DNA of 64,000 nt from Breznakia pachnodae (GCF_030814225.1 NZ_JAUSUR010000001.1:310001-374000), one strand, 5' to 3'. Counted from the stretch's first letter, positions 53,809 to 63,335 are shown. A program made the numbers and translations. The notes: generated by a model not told the origin, from the letters alone.

Positions 53809-54499
53809 AATGCTCCCCCGCAATTTGTCTCATTTCATCTATATTATCTTGTATCCTAGTGTTCTTACGAAACAATCCTGAAGTTCCCCCTGTCAGAATT
53901 GTTGCTCCTGCTTCTACAACAGAAGGAATTGTTTCACTGTGAATATTTCCATCTGCCTGAATATGCGTTGTTAGTCCTGCTTGTGATAAACGCTCTCTCA
54001 TTATTTTAATATGTTCAATTGCAGCAGACTGAATCTTCTGTCCAGCAAATCCTGGATTTACTGTAAGTTTTAAAATCCAATCAACTTCTTTTGCTAATTC
54101 TATAAAATCTTCTGGTACATCGCTTACTGATTTAAATGCTAATATCGGTTTTGCACCTAATCTTCTAATCTTTTCAAATACTTCTTTGTGATTACAGTCT
54201 ATTTCATAATGAACAGCAATATAATCTGCTCCTGCTTTAATAAAAGGTTCTAAATACTTATCAATATCATTCACAGCAAGATGTACTTCTATTGGTTTAT
54301 TTACGTATGGTCGTATCTTCTCCAATACTAAATCACCAAATACAAAACACTTATTAAATTCACCATCCACAACATCATAATGAATAAAATCTAAATCACT
54401 TTGATTTATCTTTTCTATTTCATTTTCTAAGTTAAGAATGTCACAGCAAGATAATGAACCACTAACTAAAATCTCTTTATTTAGGTTAATCTTTTCCAT
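53801..54499 (-). CDS. ribulose-phosphate 3-epimerase family protein, copy 2
   Basis: 232 residues. It keeps the fold motifs FIHYDVVDGEFNKCFVFGD, VHLAVNDI, LKLTVNPGFAGQKI and HIQADGNIHSETIPS, but differs from copy 1 at several positions: Tyr for Cys in the first motif, Ala for Met in the second and Asn for Ala in the last. It is therefore likely to have a different substrate. Having two divergent epimerases next to each other suggests two stereo-inversions, or two arms of a pathway. It overlaps the dehydrogenase upstream by 14 bases. Confidence 0.78.
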   Translation of the reverse strand: MEKINLNKEILVSGSLSCCDILNLENEIEKINQSDLDFIHYDVVDGEFNKCFVFGDLVLEKIRPYVNKPIEVHLAVNDIDKYLEPFIKAGADYIAVHYEIDCNHKEVFEKIRRLGAKPILAFKSVSDVPEDFIELAKEVDWILKLTVNPGFAGQKIQSAAIEHIKIMRERLSQAGLTTHIQADGNIHSETIPSVVEAGATILTGGTSGLFRKNTRIQDNIDEMRQIAGEHYE

Positions 54500-55628
54500 A
54501 TAGAATATCCATAATCATTACATGATCTCGATTTGCTTTGATTTTATCTACATAGGTTTGAATATTTACGACTGTTGGATCATCCAGAGAAAGTTTATTC
54601 AGTTCACACAACGCTTCAATTGGTGTTGTTGTTAGTTTAGACGCTGAAGGTGTGTCTTGTAGTTCTTCCCAGTAAATTAGAGCTGAGGCTGCAACAAACT
54701 CCATGATTTTCGGATCTATATGATGTTCCTTAAGTATATTAAGTGGTGTCATAATACGTTCCGTTGGTCCCAGTTTTCGTTGTGGAGCACGTCCATTTTT
54801 AATATTGAAGTCTAAGATACTCTTATCTTTCATTTTAACCATTGCCTTATCCGCAAACGCTTCCTGATCTTCTTTGGTAATTTCAAAGTACTCTTGAAGT
54901 ACTGGATTTAAATCCTCTAACAATTTATCCATCATTTCAGAGATGTCTGGATCATTTGCAGCATCCCCATATACTTCATATCCTTTTACATAACCACAAT
55001 AAGAAATCAGTCCTGCTAAACAGTTATATGTGTATATCTTACGCTTAAAATATTTCTCAAAGTCATGCATTGGTACAGCACCATCAAAATCCAATTCTCC
55101 ATCATATCCATCACAATCATATGGAAAGAACGTTTCATTCATTGATAGGATATCCAATCTTGTTCCTTCCAGTGAAACAGTGGAACAAAAAATTGCTGAC
55201 TGTGACACTCGAAATGGAACTGTGATATTTTCATTATGCATTGCCTCTCTCAGCACTTTACCTGGATTCACTCCATTCTCACAAGCAAATAATATTGTCT
55301 CTTTTGCCTTGTTTAACAATCCCTCTTTCAATTGCTTCGCAACATCAGAAAGATTCTGTTCCCCTACTGCAGTGAAGATAAAGTCAGCTTCATGAATTGC
55401 ATTCTTTGCACCATCGCAATAACTTTCATATGCCTTAAATCCTTGAATATATAATGGTGTACGATCTTTACGATAGAAATGAATGGTAAATGCATGGTCT
55501 TCCTGCATTAATTGAATTAACGCTTCACTTTTATCAATAAACGTAATTTCATAGTTTTTCTCAAATAGATACCGTGCAACATATCCTCTACCAGATTGTC
55601 CTGCACCAATCACTACTGCCTTTTTCAT
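54486..55628 (-). CDS. mannitol-dehydrogenase-family oxidoreductase, copy 1
   Basis: 380 residues of the long-chain polyol dehydrogenase family (MtlD-like): N-terminal MKKAVVIGAGQSGRGYVARY for NAD, ACENGVNPGKVLREA in the middle and the family C-terminal core ILDFNIKNGRAPQRKLGPTE, which holds the catalytic Lys/Arg region. MtlD oxidises mannitol 1-phosphate; here the substrate is probably a phosphorylated hexitol or hexonate. Its start shares a base with the stop of copy 2. Confidence 0.8.
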   Translation of the reverse strand: MKKAVVIGAGQSGRGYVARYLFEKNYEITFIDKSEALIQLMQEDHAFTIHFYRKDRTPLYIQGFKAYESYCDGAKNAIHEADFIFTAVGEQNLSDVAKQLKEGLLNKAKETILFACENGVNPGKVLREAMHNENITVPFRVSQSAIFCSTVSLEGTRLDILSMNETFFPYDCDGYDGELDFDGAVPMHDFEKYFKRKIYTYNCLAGLISYCGYVKGYEVYGDAANDPDISEMMDKLLEDLNPVLQEYFEITKEDQEAFADKAMVKMKDKSILDFNIKNGRAPQRKLGPTERIMTPLNILKEHHIDPKIMEFVAASALIYWEELQDTPSASKLTTTPIEALCELNKLSLDDPTVVNIQTYVDKIKANRDHVMIMDILYGKD

Positions 55629-56818
55629 TAAGCATCACCTTCAATCCAACCACGTTGTTTCAACTCTTCAATTCCTTCTTTGATTAGTTTTGTAGCTTCT
55701 TCATCTTTTTCTAATTTTGAAATGGTTGCAAGAATATAGTCAATTCCTTTCTCCTTACGTAGCTCAACCAATTTGTTTGCATCTGCATCCTCAGGATCCT
55801 GATAATATAATGCAGCGGCTGTAGCTAATGCAATCGTCTTTGGTTGGACTCCTGCTTTCAGCGCCATTTTTAATGGTCCTATCAGGCGATCTTCAGGTCC
55901 CAACTTACGAATTGGGTCTCTTGCAATTCTGGTTACATCATCCACAATGTTGTAATCTGTATATTTTGCTTTGGCATTCTTCGAGAACTCCAATTGACTC
56001 TTTTCATCGATTCCCATTCCATTAATCAAAGCAGTATTAATTTCTTCATATACCTTATCTAACAATGGTTCAATATCTGGATGATTTGCAGCATCTGCAA
56101 CTCTTCTGATTCCTCGTAGTCTTCCAAAGAATGCAACAGAGGCAACACTTGTATTATTGGTATAAATTTTTTGTTTCAGCAAATTTCCAAAGTTATCAAT
56201 AAATTGAATATGATTCCACTGAGGAATATCCCCAAGAATTCTACTTTTATCAACTGGAAGATACCATAAATTCTGTACCCATGTATCCATTTCATTCACT
56301 ACTTTGGAAGGATCAGGTGCTCCCGTACCTGTACATAAAATTACTGATTCACTCACTCCTGTATTCTTTTCAAATACATCTTTACTCTCTTCGTCATTCA
56401 GCGTTTCTAAAATAGCTGTCTTTAAATCAGTAGCTGGATCAATCCAGTTCTCACAAGTAATAATATTACTTGTATGAACTGCACCTTTTTCTAGTAATAA
56501 TCTAAATGCCTTTCCCAGTGTCTCACCCACTGCAGGCATATTTTTTCCACCACAGGCAGTAAAGATCATATCACTTTCTTCCCATGAGGTAGCTAACTGT
56601 TCAATATCATGAATGGAATAGGCTTTTACATTTTCAACCTTTGTACTTAATTCCTCATTTCCAAGTACATGAATTGTATATTCCTTTTTCTCATTCAATG
56701 CCTTAACCATGTCATCACTAGCATCAAAAAATACGACTTCAACATGATTACTTAGTAATAACTCACATACAAATCCTCTACCAATTCTTCCAGCACCAAG
56801 AATAATTGCTTTCATCAT
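55628..56818 (-). CDS. mannitol-dehydrogenase-family oxidoreductase, copy 2
   Basis: 396 residues: MKAIILGAGRIGRGFVCELL for NAD binding, TCENWIDPATDLKTAIL, and the classical MtlD end motif DYNIVDDVTRIARDPIRKLG then PEDRLIGPLKMAL. It is closer to true mannitol-1-phosphate 5-dehydrogenase than copy 1. A pair of divergent polyol dehydrogenases could interconvert two hexitol phosphates through a keto form. The start is at 56818 or the next Met; GGGGGAGAA lies upstream. Confidence 0.82.
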   Translation of the reverse strand: MMKAIILGAGRIGRGFVCELLLSNHVEVVFFDASDDMVKALNEKKEYTIHVLGNEELSTKVENVKAYSIHDIEQLATSWEESDMIFTACGGKNMPAVGETLGKAFRLLLEKGAVHTSNIITCENWIDPATDLKTAILETLNDEESKDVFEKNTGVSESVILCTGTGAPDPSKVVNEMDTWVQNLWYLPVDKSRILGDIPQWNHIQFIDNFGNLLKQKIYTNNTSVASVAFFGRLRGIRRVADAANHPDIEPLLDKVYEEINTALINGMGIDEKSQLEFSKNAKAKYTDYNIVDDVTRIARDPIRKLGPEDRLIGPLKMALKAGVQPKTIALATAAALYYQDPEDADANKLVELRKEKGIDYILATISKLEKDEEATKLIKEGIEELKQRGWIEGDA

Positions 56819-56826
56819 TTCTCCCC

Positions 56827-57774
56827 CTAATCGTGATTTTCAAGTAACTCAATCATAATGTCTGTTGCTTTATTTACTGTATTAATTTCTGATTCTTCAG
56901 AACGTGAACCGATATGAGGGGTCAGAATGAAATTATCCATGGCGATAAGTTCATTGACCCAATCAGTTCTTTCTGGTGGTTCACTAGTGAAAACATCCGA
57001 TGCACTTGCAAATATATCACCATTCTTCAGTGCTTCATACAAAGCTTTTTCATCAACCACTCCACCACGAGCAGCATTAATTACACAAGCGCTTTTTTTC
57101 ATTTGTCTGAATTCCTTTGTGGAAATCATATTTTTCGTTTCATCATTTAGTGGTACATGTAGGGTAATAAAATCACTATTCACAATAATATCTTCTACAT
57201 TTGTACTTTTCGCATTATATGTATCTAAGTCTTCTTGTTTAATATCAAACACATCATAAACAAGCACCTTCATACCAATTCCATTCGCAATACGAGCAAC
57301 ATGTTTTCCAATATTTCCAAATCCAATAATTCCAACGGTTTTTCCATATAGTTCAACTCCGGTTGGCTTCTTCCAGCCACCACTGCGAACATCACATCCT
57401 GCGGCTACAATATGTCTAGAAGCAGCGAACATTAATCCTATTGTGTATTCTGCAACTGCATTGGAATTCGTCCCAACACAACGCCCCACTGAAATATCTA
57501 ACGCTTTTGCAGCATCCAAATCGATGTTGTCGACTCCAACCCCAAACTTCACAATCGCTTTTAAGTCTTTGCATTGTTTCAGTAATGCTTCATCACATTC
57601 ATCCACACCAACAATGATGCCAGTTGCTTCTTTTGCCGACTCTACGAACTGTTCTCTACTCAGAGGTAAACCACTGCGGTTTACATTTAACTCATATCCA
57701 AGTTCTTCCAAGCGTTTACCAGCTTCATCTCCATATTTTGCATATCCTCTAGGTGTAATCAAAATCTTCCCCAT
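56827..57774 (-). CDS. phosphoglycerate-dehydrogenase-like D-2-hydroxyacid dehydrogenase
   Basis: 315 residues: KFGVGVDNIDLDAAKAL, NSNAVAEYTIGLMFAASRHI, NAD motif GIIGFGNIGKHVARI, catalytic Arg in NAARGGVVDEKALYEAL, Glu in FTSEPPERTDW and His in TPHIGSRSEESEI. No ACT domain. It lies 2 bases after the KDPG-aldolase-like gene, so it probably acts on an acid close to the aldolase's substrate or product. It is the fourth family member in the string. Confidence 0.87.
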   Translation of the reverse strand: MGKILITPRGYAKYGDEAGKRLEELGYELNVNRSGLPLSREQFVESAKEATGIIVGVDECDEALLKQCKDLKAIVKFGVGVDNIDLDAAKALDISVGRCVGTNSNAVAEYTIGLMFAASRHIVAAGCDVRSGGWKKPTGVELYGKTVGIIGFGNIGKHVARIANGIGMKVLVYDVFDIKQEDLDTYNAKSTNVEDIIVNSDFITLHVPLNDETKNMISTKEFRQMKKSACVINAARGGVVDEKALYEALKNGDIFASASDVFTSEPPERTDWVNELIAMDNFILTPHIGSRSEESEINTVNKATDIMIELLENHD

Positions 57775-57776
57775 GA

Positions 57777-58415
57777 TTATGCTCCTTTATTTCTTGTATC
57801 AACTAAAATCTGACGTAATTTCTTTGCATTCTCAGTAATTTCTTCACTACTTCCTTTTGTTAGTAAACCACCTAATCCAACACAATCAATCCCATTCTCA
57901 ACCCACTCATGCAAGTTATCAAGAGTTGCTCCTCCAGAAGCTAAAATTGGCATATCTGGGAATGGCACTTTGAATACTTTCGCTAAGTTTGGTCCATAGT
58001 AATTAGAAATTGGGAATGCCTTAATATAAGATGCTCCGGCTTTTAGTGCTTCCATCATTTCTGTATATGTTGTACAACCTGGTGCATAAGCTACCTGATA
58101 TAAGTTAGCCATATCTGATACTTCTTTACTGAATGTAGGTGCAATAATAAACTCTGCTCCATCCATAATTGATAAACGAGCTGTTGTTGCATCTAAAACC
58201 GTTCCTGCTCCTACCAACAGCTGATCTTTAAATTTATCTTTTAGTGCTTTAATTACATCACCAGCATTGCTGTTTGTATAACTGATTTCAATTACATCAA
58301 CCCCACCATCCAGGCACGCTTGTGCAATCTTAATTCCTTCTTCGATTGTTTCTACCCTTACAATCGCCATAATTCCTGTATCTTTAATTCTTTTGATAGT
58401 GTCTGCCTTAAACAT
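57777..58415 (-). CDS. KDPG/KDPGal aldolase family protein
   Basis: 212 residues, the family length. It splits 2-keto-3-deoxy-6-phosphohexonates to pyruvate and glyceraldehyde 3-phosphate. Visible are IMAIVRVETIEEG with the active-site Glu region, VIEISYTNSNAG, the LVGAGTVLD block and the Schiff-base Lys in YIKAFPISNYYGP. ILASGGATLDNLHEW closes the barrel. Whether the substrate has gluco or galacto configuration cannot be told. Confidence 0.9.
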   Translation of the reverse strand: MFKADTIKRIKDTGIMAIVRVETIEEGIKIAQACLDGGVDVIEISYTNSNAGDVIKALKDKFKDQLLVGAGTVLDATTARLSIMDGAEFIIAPTFSKEVSDMANLYQVAYAPGCTTYTEMMEALKAGASYIKAFPISNYYGPNLAKVFKVPFPDMPILASGGATLDNLHEWVENGIDCVGLGGLLTKGSSEEITENAKKLRQILVDTRNKGA

Positions 58416-58440
58416 CGTTTATTCCTCCTTGTTTTGTTCT

Positions 58441-59598
58441 TTATAAAGATGCTTTATAAATCTTAATAATGTCTTCCTTACTTAATGCGACATAAGCATC
58501 TTTCAATGCTGGTTCGCACTTCGCTGCCATCGCCTCAAAATGTGTTTCATCAATGTCCAATTGTGAAAGTGTAGTTGGTAACTCTAACTGATGATAGAAT
58601 GCTTTTAATCTTTCAATCCCAGCTCTTGCTACTTTAAACTGATCTTCACAATCTTCTACTCCCCATACATTTCTTGCCAGCGTGGCAAATTTTTCTACTG
58701 TGCTATCATTTAGCACATACTCCATCCAGTGTGGTGTCAGTATTGCCAATCCCACCCCATGCGTGATATCGTATACTGCACTTAATTGATGTTCGATCGG
58801 ATGAACACTCCATGCCACTGGTTTTCCTAATTTCAATAGGTCATTAATTGCCCAGCTACTTGCCCACATCAAGTTTGCTCGTGCTTCATAATGATCTGGC
58901 TTGTTATATGCAGTTACTCCAAACTCAATACAAGTTTTAAGTAAACTTTCTGCAAATTGATCCTGTAAGTATGCTTCTTCTTTTGAAAAGTAGGATTCCA
59001 TTACATGTGACATAATATCTGCAGTTCCTGATGCGCTCTGATACTTAGATACGCTAAATGTATAAGTTGGATCCATAATACTTACCTTAGGTCGTAGAAG
59101 TGGATGTCGCATTCCAATCTTTTCCTGTGTTTCAATATTAGAAATCACCGAAATATGATCCATTTCACTACCAGTTGCTGCAATTGTTAATACACTGATA
59201 ATTGGTAATGCTTTAGTAATCTTTGATTCATCAATCACAAAGTCCCACGGATTACCATCATAATAAACCCCTGCAGCAATTGCTTTGGCACAATCGATAC
59301 TACTTCCACCACCTACTGCCAGTATCACATCCGCCTGTGCCTCTCTTGCTATTTTTATACCTCGTTTTACAGTACCTAATTGTGGATTGGCTTCTACACC
59401 TGACAATTCAACGATACTTGTAGCAGAAACTTCTGCTTCCTTTAAAATCGCATCATAGATGCCATTTCTTTTTATACTTCCTCCACCATAAACTAATAGT
59501 GCTTTCTTTCCATATTCGCCAAGAATGGTATGCAAATGCTGAATCTGATCTTTACCAAAATATACTTTGGTTGGTATATCATATATAAAATTTTGCAT
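58441..59598 (-). CDS. iron-containing alcohol dehydrogenase, sugar-operon copy
   Basis: 385 residues, paralogous to the gene at 43581. NAD(P) motif GGGSSIDCAKAIAAG and metal His residues in VHPIEHQLSAVYDITHGVGLA. In this context it could oxidise a polyol phosphate or reduce an aldehyde or keto intermediate (compare lactaldehyde and phosphonate or glycerol dehydrogenases of the same family). Its start shares the base at 59598 with the stop of the HAD gene, so translation is coupled. Confidence 0.87.
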   Translation of the reverse strand: MQNFIYDIPTKVYFGKDQIQHLHTILGEYGKKALLVYGGGSIKRNGIYDAILKEAEVSATSIVELSGVEANPQLGTVKRGIKIAREAQADVILAVGGGSSIDCAKAIAAGVYYDGNPWDFVIDESKITKALPIISVLTIAATGSEMDHISVISNIETQEKIGMRHPLLRPKVSIMDPTYTFSVSKYQSASGTADIMSHVMESYFSKEEAYLQDQFAESLLKTCIEFGVTAYNKPDHYEARANLMWASSWAINDLLKLGKPVAWSVHPIEHQLSAVYDITHGVGLAILTPHWMEYVLNDSTVEKFATLARNVWGVEDCEDQFKVARAGIERLKAFYHQLELPTTLSQLDIDETHFEAMAAKCEPALKDAYVALSKEDIIKIYKASL

Positions 59599-60419
59599 TA
59601 TACTCCTCCTATGAACATTTCATGTAAATACTCATAAACACCGTCTTCGTTATTTGTAAACTGCGTCTGATCATCTGCAACACTATATGCATTTATGGTT
59701 GCATTTTTCATCGCCACCCCAAAACCACAGTTTGCAAGCATTTCAATATCATTATCACTATCTCCAAATGTTATAACTTCTCCCACAGTGTCTCCCCGAC
59801 CTGTGACAAAAGTTTCTATTGCCTTATGCTTTGATGTACGCTCATCCATATACTCATAGATATTACCTTGTGAAAAACATCCTCTAAGACCACTGAAATA
59901 CGATCTGCTAATAATGTTTTGAACTTTTGAATGATCGGTTTTATCAAACAGCAACATTACTCTAGCTGTCTGTTTAAAATCACTGGTTTCATCTACTACT
60001 TTTTCAAACTTAAAGAAATTCAAATCTTTGATTCGTTTTGTCTCTTTAGTTAATTTTGATGAACATAAGCAATTTGGATTATGAAAACTTACATTAATAA
60101 ATGAGAAATCTTTATAATATGACAAGATTTCTTTGATTGAAGATGGCGATACCATATTTAATTGGTAAAAGCGGTCTTCTTTCAATAAACACAAGTCAAC
60201 TCCATTATTTGCAATTACAACATCTACCACTTCTTCTAAGCCTTCTTGTTTTAATAAAGGCAATACTGAAGTTGGTGCTCTACCTGTAGCAATTCCAAAT
60301 ACAATATTGAACTCCAATTTAATCTTTTTAATTAAATCGATTGTTTTTTGTGTCATTTTCTTTTCATCATTTAAAAGCGTTCCATCCAAATCACAAAAAA
60401 TATACTTTTTACTACTCAT
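59598..60419 (-). CDS. Cof-type HAD-family phosphatase
   Basis: 273 residues. Catalytic Asp motif IFCDLDGTLLNDEKKM, the Thr motif IATGRAPTS, and the metal-binding end motif ITFGDSDNDIEMLANCG are in the order expected for HAD class IIB (Cof) enzymes. These dephosphorylate sugar phosphates, often to relieve sugar-phosphate stress. Within the PTS string it may recycle a dead-end phosphate ester. Confidence 0.9.
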   Translation of the reverse strand: MSSKKYIFCDLDGTLLNDEKKMTQKTIDLIKKIKLEFNIVFGIATGRAPTSVLPLLKQEGLEEVVDVVIANNGVDLCLLKEDRFYQLNMVSPSSIKEILSYYKDFSFINVSFHNPNCLCSSKLTKETKRIKDLNFFKFEKVVDETSDFKQTARVMLLFDKTDHSKVQNIISRSYFSGLRGCFSQGNIYEYMDERTSKHKAIETFVTGRGDTVGEVITFGDSDNDIEMLANCGFGVAMKNATINAYSVADDQTQFTNNEDGVYEYLHEMFIGGV

Positions 60420-60434
60420 GAGTAACTGTAATTC

Positions 60435-61262
60435 TTACTTCCCTGCACATCCAAACAATTTGATATAGTGAATAACTTTATTCTTAAATCCTTGTGCTAG
60501 TAGTGGATATAACTGATAAACTGCATTTCCACTTAAATCTTCTTTCGTAAGATTTTCAATTGCAGCACGTTTTAAATCATTGGATAAATTGATTTTATTA
60601 ATCCCTTCATGTGCACATCGTTTCAGGTTCTCATCGCCAGTTCCTGATCCTCCATGAAGAACCAGCGGAATTGGTAGTGCATCACGAAGTTCATGCAGTA
60701 GTTCAAAGCGAATGTTTGGTTCTCCTGTATAGACCCCATGTGCAGTACCGACAGCTACTGCAAGTGCATCTACATTGGTTAATTCGACAAAGCGTTTCGC
60801 TTCCTCTACTTGGGTGATTCCAGTCGATCCATCAACTCCATAGTTATCACCTGATCCAACATGACCAAGTTCTGCTTCTACACTCACTCCAAGTGAATGA
60901 GCAATTTTTACCATTTCTTTTACTTCTTCTACATTCTCATCAAACTGACATAGGGAACGATCAATCATGATTGAAGTAAAACCAGCACGGATTCCTTTCA
61001 TGCATTCTTCAAAAGTTTTCCCATGGTCTAGGTTCACAGCTATTTTCTGTGTAGATCTTCTGGCTAAATCACAAATGATTCTGCCAAAGAACTCAATATC
61101 TGGATTTGCATTAGGAATTACATTTAATATCAATGGTGAATTCATTTCTTCAGCTGCAGCAATTGCGGCACGAACATTGTGTTCATTGTCGACATTGGTG
61201 GCAGGAATTGCATAACTTTCCTTTTTTGCTTTTGCAAGCAATTCATGTAATGTAACTAACAT
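60435..61262 (-). CDS. class II fructose-bisphosphate/tagatose-bisphosphate aldolase family protein
   Basis: 275 residues: MLVTLHELLAKAKKESYAIP, the zinc and catalytic region VNLDHGKTFEECM, EAELGHVGSGDN, AVAVGTAHGVY and LVLHGGSGTGDEN. Zn ligands His and Glu are in place. The family makes or splits ketose 1,6-bisphosphates or related ketose 1-phosphates. With a polyol dehydrogenase beside it, a tagatose-type route is possible, but the bisphosphate-forming kinase is not in view. Confidence 0.88.
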   Translation of the reverse strand: MLVTLHELLAKAKKESYAIPATNVDNEHNVRAAIAAAEEMNSPLILNVIPNANPDIEFFGRIICDLARRSTQKIAVNLDHGKTFEECMKGIRAGFTSIMIDRSLCQFDENVEEVKEMVKIAHSLGVSVEAELGHVGSGDNYGVDGSTGITQVEEAKRFVELTNVDALAVAVGTAHGVYTGEPNIRFELLHELRDALPIPLVLHGGSGTGDENLKRCAHEGINKINLSNDLKRAAIENLTKEDLSGNAVYQLYPLLAQGFKNKVIHYIKLFGCAGK

Positions 61263-61276
61263 CTCTTTCTCCTTTA

Positions 61277-62317
61277 TTAAAAATTAATCAGTACGCGATA
61301 AGTATTTGGAACACAGGCACGATCAAATGCTTCCTGAGCCTGATGATAGGCATAAGTTGAATCAATTAAATCACTCATATCAATCAGGTTATTTCCAATT
61401 AGTTTAGTAGCTATTTCATTGTCCTCAATCGTTGGATTAAGGGTTCCAATAAATTCAATTTCTTTACTATGCATATAACCAAAATCTACGCCTATTAACT
61501 CTTTACGGTCTTGTGAACTGTAAGCTACCAAGCGTCCATATGGTGCCAGCAACTCAATTGCTGTTCGCCATATTGCTGGATTGGCAATTGTATTGAATAC
61601 TACATCCGCACCTTTTCCACCTGTAATGTTTCGAACTTCCTCTAAAACATCAACTTTCGTAGGATCAAATACCATGTTTGCTCCATTCTTTAATGCCAGT
61701 GCTTTACGAGTTTCGTCAGTTTCAGAAATTACTACTCTTGCCCCTCTCATAAGAGCAAGTTTCATGTGTAGGAATCCCATGATTCCCAGTCCAATAATAA
61801 CCACTGTATCTGCAAACTTGATTCTTGCTTTTGATACACTATGAACGCAACAAGCCAATGGTTCCGTTAGTGCTGCATGATTCAGATTCACATCATCTGG
61901 CATCTTAATAATTTGCCAGGCTGGTATCGCTAAGTACTCACTTAATCCTCCACCTTGAACAAATCCTTCAAATACTGCGTGTTTTGGCATTTTCTGTTTG
62001 TTTTCACACTGTGTTCCTCTTCCTGAACGGTCAAATTCACACTGGTTACAATATCCTGATGTAAAGATAACTTTATCGCCTGGCTTTACGCCAACTACTC
62101 CTTCTCCTACTTCAGCTACCACACCACTACACTCATGGCCTCCTAAAAATGGTAACTGATAGGCTCTTGTTCCTTTGTAGGTTCTCTGTTCAATCGTACA
62201 TAAGGAAACGGTTTTGGTCTGAAATAAAACTTCATATGCTTTTAGTTTTGGTTTTTCTAATTCACGTAATTCTAAATGATCTTTTTCTGTAATCACAATT
62301 GCTCTAGATGTTTCCAT
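61277..62317 (-). CDS. zinc-type medium-chain dehydrogenase (polyol dehydrogenase-like)
   Basis: 346 residues of the MDR family: catalytic-zinc ligand His-Glu in LGGHECSGVVAEVGEGVVGV, a structural-zinc loop GYCNQCEFDRSGRGTQC with three clear Cys, and NAD motif VIIGLGIMGFLH. The N-terminal catalytic Cys appears as SLCTIEQRT, without the usual following Gly-Ser-Asp. Such enzymes oxidise sorbitol, galactitol phosphate or similar. It is next to the PTS genes, so it probably carries out the first oxidation after import. Confidence 0.85.
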   Translation of the reverse strand: METSRAIVITEKDHLELRELEKPKLKAYEVLFQTKTVSLCTIEQRTYKGTRAYQLPFLGGHECSGVVAEVGEGVVGVKPGDKVIFTSGYCNQCEFDRSGRGTQCENKQKMPKHAVFEGFVQGGGLSEYLAIPAWQIIKMPDDVNLNHAALTEPLACCVHSVSKARIKFADTVVIIGLGIMGFLHMKLALMRGARVVISETDETRKALALKNGANMVFDPTKVDVLEEVRNITGGKGADVVFNTIANPAIWRTAIELLAPYGRLVAYSSQDRKELIGVDFGYMHSKEIEFIGTLNPTIEDNEIATKLIGNNLIDMSDLIDSTYAYHQAQEAFDRACVPNTYRVLINF

Positions 62318-62328
62318 GTTGCTCCTCT

Positions 62329-62835
62329 CTATCCTGCAATTTTTCTATGACAGCGATAAAATCCTATACATTGTAAGAAACCCATAATAACTGCAAGTGC
62401 AATACATCCACCTACAAATGCTGTATTAATAACTCCAGCAACCTGATTTGTCAGCAGACAATAACCTAGTCCACAACCAATCACAAAGAAGGCAATTCCA
62501 CGAAATAGTGAACTCTTATCATCTTTGTCTGACTCTGCTTTATCCACATGCTTTGTTTTTACTGTAGATAATGCTGGTAATATCTGATAATTAAAAACAA
62601 ACAGACATACTACATATACAGCAATACATAATATCATCCAAATCCAGTAATCAAGCGAAAGTAATGTACCAAGAATAATTCCTATGGAAATAGCATTGAA
62701 CACACTGTTTTTAAAAATGATGGCAAAGCGTTCATTTTTTGCATTTAATAAATAGTACTGATTATGTTTTTTATCATAAAAGATTTTTCTTTTCTTCTTA
62801 TCTTCAAAAATTTCTGCATTTCTACTGAAGATCAT
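62329..62835 (-). CDS. uncharacterised membrane protein of the PTS string
   Basis: 168 residues; no family recognised. A charged N-terminal 40 residues (FEDKKKRKIFYDKKHNQYY) precede two close membrane helices (about 44-60 and 63-83), a charged loop (about 95-112) and two more helices (about 112-130 and 134-155). A basic tail ends it. Its position between the EIIA protein and the zinc dehydrogenase, with close spacing on both sides (18 and 11 bases), suggests that it works with the transporter. Confidence 0.65.
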   Translation of the reverse strand: MIFSRNAEIFEDKKKRKIFYDKKHNQYYLLNAKNERFAIIFKNSVFNAISIGIILGTLLSLDYWIWMILCIAVYVVCLFVFNYQILPALSTVKTKHVDKAESDKDDKSSLFRGIAFFVIGCGLGYCLLTNQVAGVINTAFVGGCIALAVIMGFLQCIGFYRCHRKIAG

Positions 62836-62853
62836 AATTTCACTCCTTACTTG

Positions 62854-63267
62854 TTATAGATCCAGCGATTCTCTTAAATTCACAATTGTATCCTTTGACA
62901 AGCCTGTTAAATGCGTTGTCATTTCATCCAGTTTCATCATATCTTTATTTGCTAATGCTTCCATTAAAAACGGCATATTTACTCCAGTGAAACACTGAAT
63001 ATGATGATCTTCTTTTAACTCATCAATTGCCAGTGCAGTCATATTAAATGGTGATCCTGCAAAGATATCTACAAATACCATTACCCCTTCACCTTGATCC
63101 ATAGCTGTTATCTTGTCCGTTATTTTATCTTTTAGCTGTTCTGGACTATCTTGTGGAAACAAACCAATTGTTTCCATTTCATCACATGCATCACCAAAGA
63201 ACATTGCTGAGCTTTCTTTAAATGCCTGTGCCAATGGGCCATGCGTTACAATTAAAATTTTTACCAT
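62854..63267 (-). CDS. PTS mannose-family EIIA component
   Basis: 137 residues of the EIIA-Man fold: phosphorylated His in the N-terminal motif ILIVTHGPLAQAFKES (His9), then GEGVMVFVDIFAGSPFNMTA. It passes phosphate from HPr to EIIB of a mannose-class permease. It follows the EIID gene; the EIIB and EIIC genes must lie beyond the right edge. The stand-alone EIIA placed after EIID is typical of the mannose-class sugar-acid and amino-sugar systems. Confidence 0.93.
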   Translation of the reverse strand: MVKILIVTHGPLAQAFKESSAMFFGDACDEMETIGLFPQDSPEQLKDKITDKITAMDQGEGVMVFVDIFAGSPFNMTALAIDELKEDHHIQCFTGVNMPFLMEALANKDMMKLDEMTTHLTGLSKDTIVNLRESLDL

Positions 63268-63291
63268 TATTTACTCCTTCTCTTTTAAACA

Positions 63292-63323
63292 ATAAGAGGA
63301 ACCTAATAGTAGATTCCTCTTAT
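63292..63323 (-). other. intergenic hairpin between EIID and EIIA genes
   Basis: Perfect 10-bp arms ATAAGAGGAA (63292-63301) and TTCCTCTTAT (63314-63323) enclose a 12-base loop. Only TTGTTTAAAA follows on the minus strand, so it is likely an mRNA-stabilising or partial-termination element rather than a full terminator. Confidence 0.6.
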
Positions 63324-63335
63324 CTAAATTTACTA

